Assembly: GCA_003132505.1 (NCBI GenBank)
Contig: PKXY01000013.1
Location: 22,212-80,718, forward strand
Length of the DNA stretch: 58,507 bases
Direction: 5' to 3'
Origin: Solirubrobacterales bacterium
Lineage (GTDB): Bacteria; Actinomycetota; Thermoleophilia; Solirubrobacterales; Solirubrobacteraceae
Positions 57,294 to 58,507 of this stretch are shown in pieces (the stretch's first letter is position 1; every line of letters starts with the position of its first letter). The notes below the pieces were generated by a model. The model saw nothing but the letters and a program-made list of their open reading frames with translations. It did no database searches and had not been told where the DNA came from. Both the position numbers and the translations under genes were made by a program.

Positions 57294-57668
57294 TTAGCGG
57301 CCCGTCGATGCCTCGGGCTGGACGGCGGCGGTCGCAGCGTCCTTGAGGTCGGGTTCCGCTCCCTGCGGCAGGTCGGGCCCGCCGTCGGTGGTGGCGTCGG
57401 CGTCGTCGCCCCCGGTCGGGTCGATACCGTCGTCGGTCGCCGGCTCGTCGGACCCGGTCGTCACGCCAAGAACTGCGCTGCCGAGTTCGGGGTCCTCTCC
57501 GAGCATTTCGCGTGGCGCGTCGGAGCCTCCCAGCTCGGCGGGAATGAGTCCCTCGGTCGCGGTGGCCGCCCACGAACCCTTCTCGCGGACCTCAGACTCG
57601 TCGGGCGTGGCTCCGCCCCGCTGCTCGCTCGGCTTGACTGTTTCGTGATCAGGGTCGTTACTGGCCAT
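57294..57668 (-). CDS. Acidic hypothetical protein conserved in the lineage
   Basis: 124 residues, with AGGAGG ideally placed 5 nt before the ATG. It is hydrophilic, acidic and low in aromatic residues. The core EGLIPAELGGSDAPREML and DPELGSAVLGVTTGSDEPAT and DGIDPTGGDDADATTDGG looks like a conserved hypothetical of Thermoleophilia; this is from memory and unverified. It is probably disordered. It lies between two stress-type genes (DUF892 upstream on the same strand). Confidence 0.7.
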   Translation of the reverse strand: MASNDPDHETVKPSEQRGGATPDESEVREKGSWAATATEGLIPAELGGSDAPREMLGEDPELGSAVLGVTTGSDEPATDDGIDPTGGDDADATTDGGPDLPQGAEPDLKDAATAAVQPEASTGR

Positions 57669-57850
57669 AAATCCTCCTAGTAAATACTCAGGCGTAATGA
57701 TTGAGCAGATTCGTCCGCTCGTGCCGCTTTCCCCGCGGCGGCGCAGTCGCTTCCTTGACGCGCGACGCGGTCGCTGCTGGAGCGCTCTGTGTCGGCGCTA
57801 GCCTCCGGCGGGCACCCGCAAACAGCGGGCTCCCGCCGTCGTGGCCGTGC

Positions 57851-58357
57851 TTAGGCGTTCGCGCCGACGGCGATGCCCTGTTCGAGGATTGTTTTCATCA
57901 TCGTGCGTGCCACGATGAGGGCGTGCTTTTCCTGCGCGAGGTTTTCGCGCAGCAGCTTGGCGACCGCGGTGGCCTTGCGTGCGTCGGCGTTTGCGATCAG
58001 CGCTTCATAGACCGCGATCTCATAGTGCTCGGCCTCGCTGGCGAGCGCAACGATCACCACATCGGCGAGCGAGTCGTCGGTCTTTTTGAGCATAGCCTTG
58101 CCTTCGTTGGCCAACGCTTCGACGACGCCGCAGGGCGGGTTGTGGACGAGTTCGTCCAGGAGCGTGAAGCAGTGCTCGATGTTCGCGACGTGCTGGAGCG
58201 TTTCCTCGCGGTGCACGGCCAGCGGGTGCCTGATCTCTTCGCGCTGCGCGTGCTCCTCGAGCTGGCCGAGAAGGCCCACGAGCTGTCGTTCCATCGACAG
58301 CGCCGCCCCGAGCTTGTAGCTAAAGATCTCCTCTGGAGTGTCAAACCGTTCAAACAT
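57851..58357 (-). CDS. Ferritin-like DUF892 (YciE/YciF family) protein
   Basis: 168 residues, AAAGGA precedes the ATG. The ferritin-like four-helix pattern with repeated Glu and His is visible: SMERQLVGLLGQLEEHA, HREETLQHVANIEHCF, VIVALASEAEHYEIAVYEAL and ENLAQEKHALIVARTM. YciE/YciF proteins are linked to stress and to possible di-iron ferroxidase activity. The N-terminus starts with MFERFDTPEEIFSYKLGAA. It may help protect against oxidative or osmotic stress; this is inferred from the family. Confidence 0.88.
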   Translation of the reverse strand: MFERFDTPEEIFSYKLGAALSMERQLVGLLGQLEEHAQREEIRHPLAVHREETLQHVANIEHCFTLLDELVHNPPCGVVEALANEGKAMLKKTDDSLADVVIVALASEAEHYEIAVYEALIANADARKATAVAKLLRENLAQEKHALIVARTMMKTILEQGIAVGANA

Positions 58358-58382
58358 GTTGCGTTCCTTTGCGTGGTGGTCG

Positions 58383-58388
58383 ATAATA
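58383..58388 (-). promoter_or_regulatory. -10 box TATTAT upstream of the DUF892 gene
   Basis: On the minus strand TATTAT lies 25 nt before the ATG at 58357, leaving a short leader with the ribosome binding site. GAACCA, 17 bp further up, is a possible -35 element. The rest of the window (58389-58507) shows nothing. Confidence 0.4.
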
Positions 58389-58507
58389 GGATGGGGTGGC
58401 GTGGTGGTTCATCAGATCCCGCCGTCGCGGACCGCCAGCCTGCTCGACACTCGGTCTTGGTACACAGGCCTGGCGACGTCGCGAGGCGGCGCTCGGCCGC
58501 TCATTGG

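Overview
The window is high-GC, densely packed bacterial chromosome. The gene content and style suggest an actinobacterium, most likely of the class Thermoleophilia (Solirubrobacterales-like). This is an inference from protein features: a GGEDT/PKTIDND phosphofructokinase, YQW..RC secreted repeats, a [13 protein letters not shown] flavoprotein, and many starts sitting 6-8 nt behind a TANNNT -10 box, which implies frequent leaderless transcription. No rRNA, CRISPR array, integrase or transposase was seen.

Region 1 (1-16.3 kb) is core genome: the 3' part of leuS, a small membrane protein, holA, rpsT and murJ sharing a symmetric promoter, HAD and HD proteins, lepA, a low-molecular-weight tyrosine phosphatase, a secreted Ig-like protein, a two-component system (response regulator plus sensor kinase), a membrane protein/lipoprotein operon, then tRNA-Gly(TCC) and tRNA-Pro(GGG).

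Region 2 (16.3-30.3 kb) starts directly after the tRNAs and looks accessory and partly decayed. It holds small enzymes and stress proteins (VOC proteins, FAD oxidoreductase, alpha-beta barrel proteins, alpha/beta hydrolase, a PRC-barrel protein with a Gly-Met repeat, a gamma-glutamyltransferase). At least four genes are broken by single-base deletions (F420-reductase-like, two GNATs, a YdeI-like protein), and there are orphan fragments of an IPT/TIG protein and of KdpB. The region ends near a clear intrinsic terminator at 30.32 kb.

Region 3 (30.4-56 kb) returns to intact operons: NagD-like HAD, L,D-transpeptidase, an Hpt protein plus a hybrid kinase, a probably pyrophosphate-dependent phosphofructokinase, Dps, two tandem secreted paralogs, a GT-C glycosyltransferase, a MerR/MFS drug-efflux pair, Nudix, a TPP riboswitch with thiC, an MbfA-like ferritin/VIT1 iron exporter, an alcohol dehydrogenase, an arylsulfotransferase-family protein, a zinc peptidase, a three-gene b6-type cytochrome operon with no Rieske protein or cytochrome c beside it, a UbiE-like methyltransferase with a membrane partner, and a phosphoribosyltransferase.

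Region 4 (56-58.5 kb) begins with a fragment resembling the 3' end of a tRNA (possible attachment-site scar). It continues with an overlapping pair of small unknown genes, an acidic hypothetical protein and a DUF892 ferritin-like protein.

The best candidates for undescribed biology are the b6 module, the overlapping pair beside the tRNA scar, the Gly-Met PRC-barrel protein, and the shared Thr/Gly/Ser segments in exported proteins close to a protein-glycosyltransferase-like enzyme.
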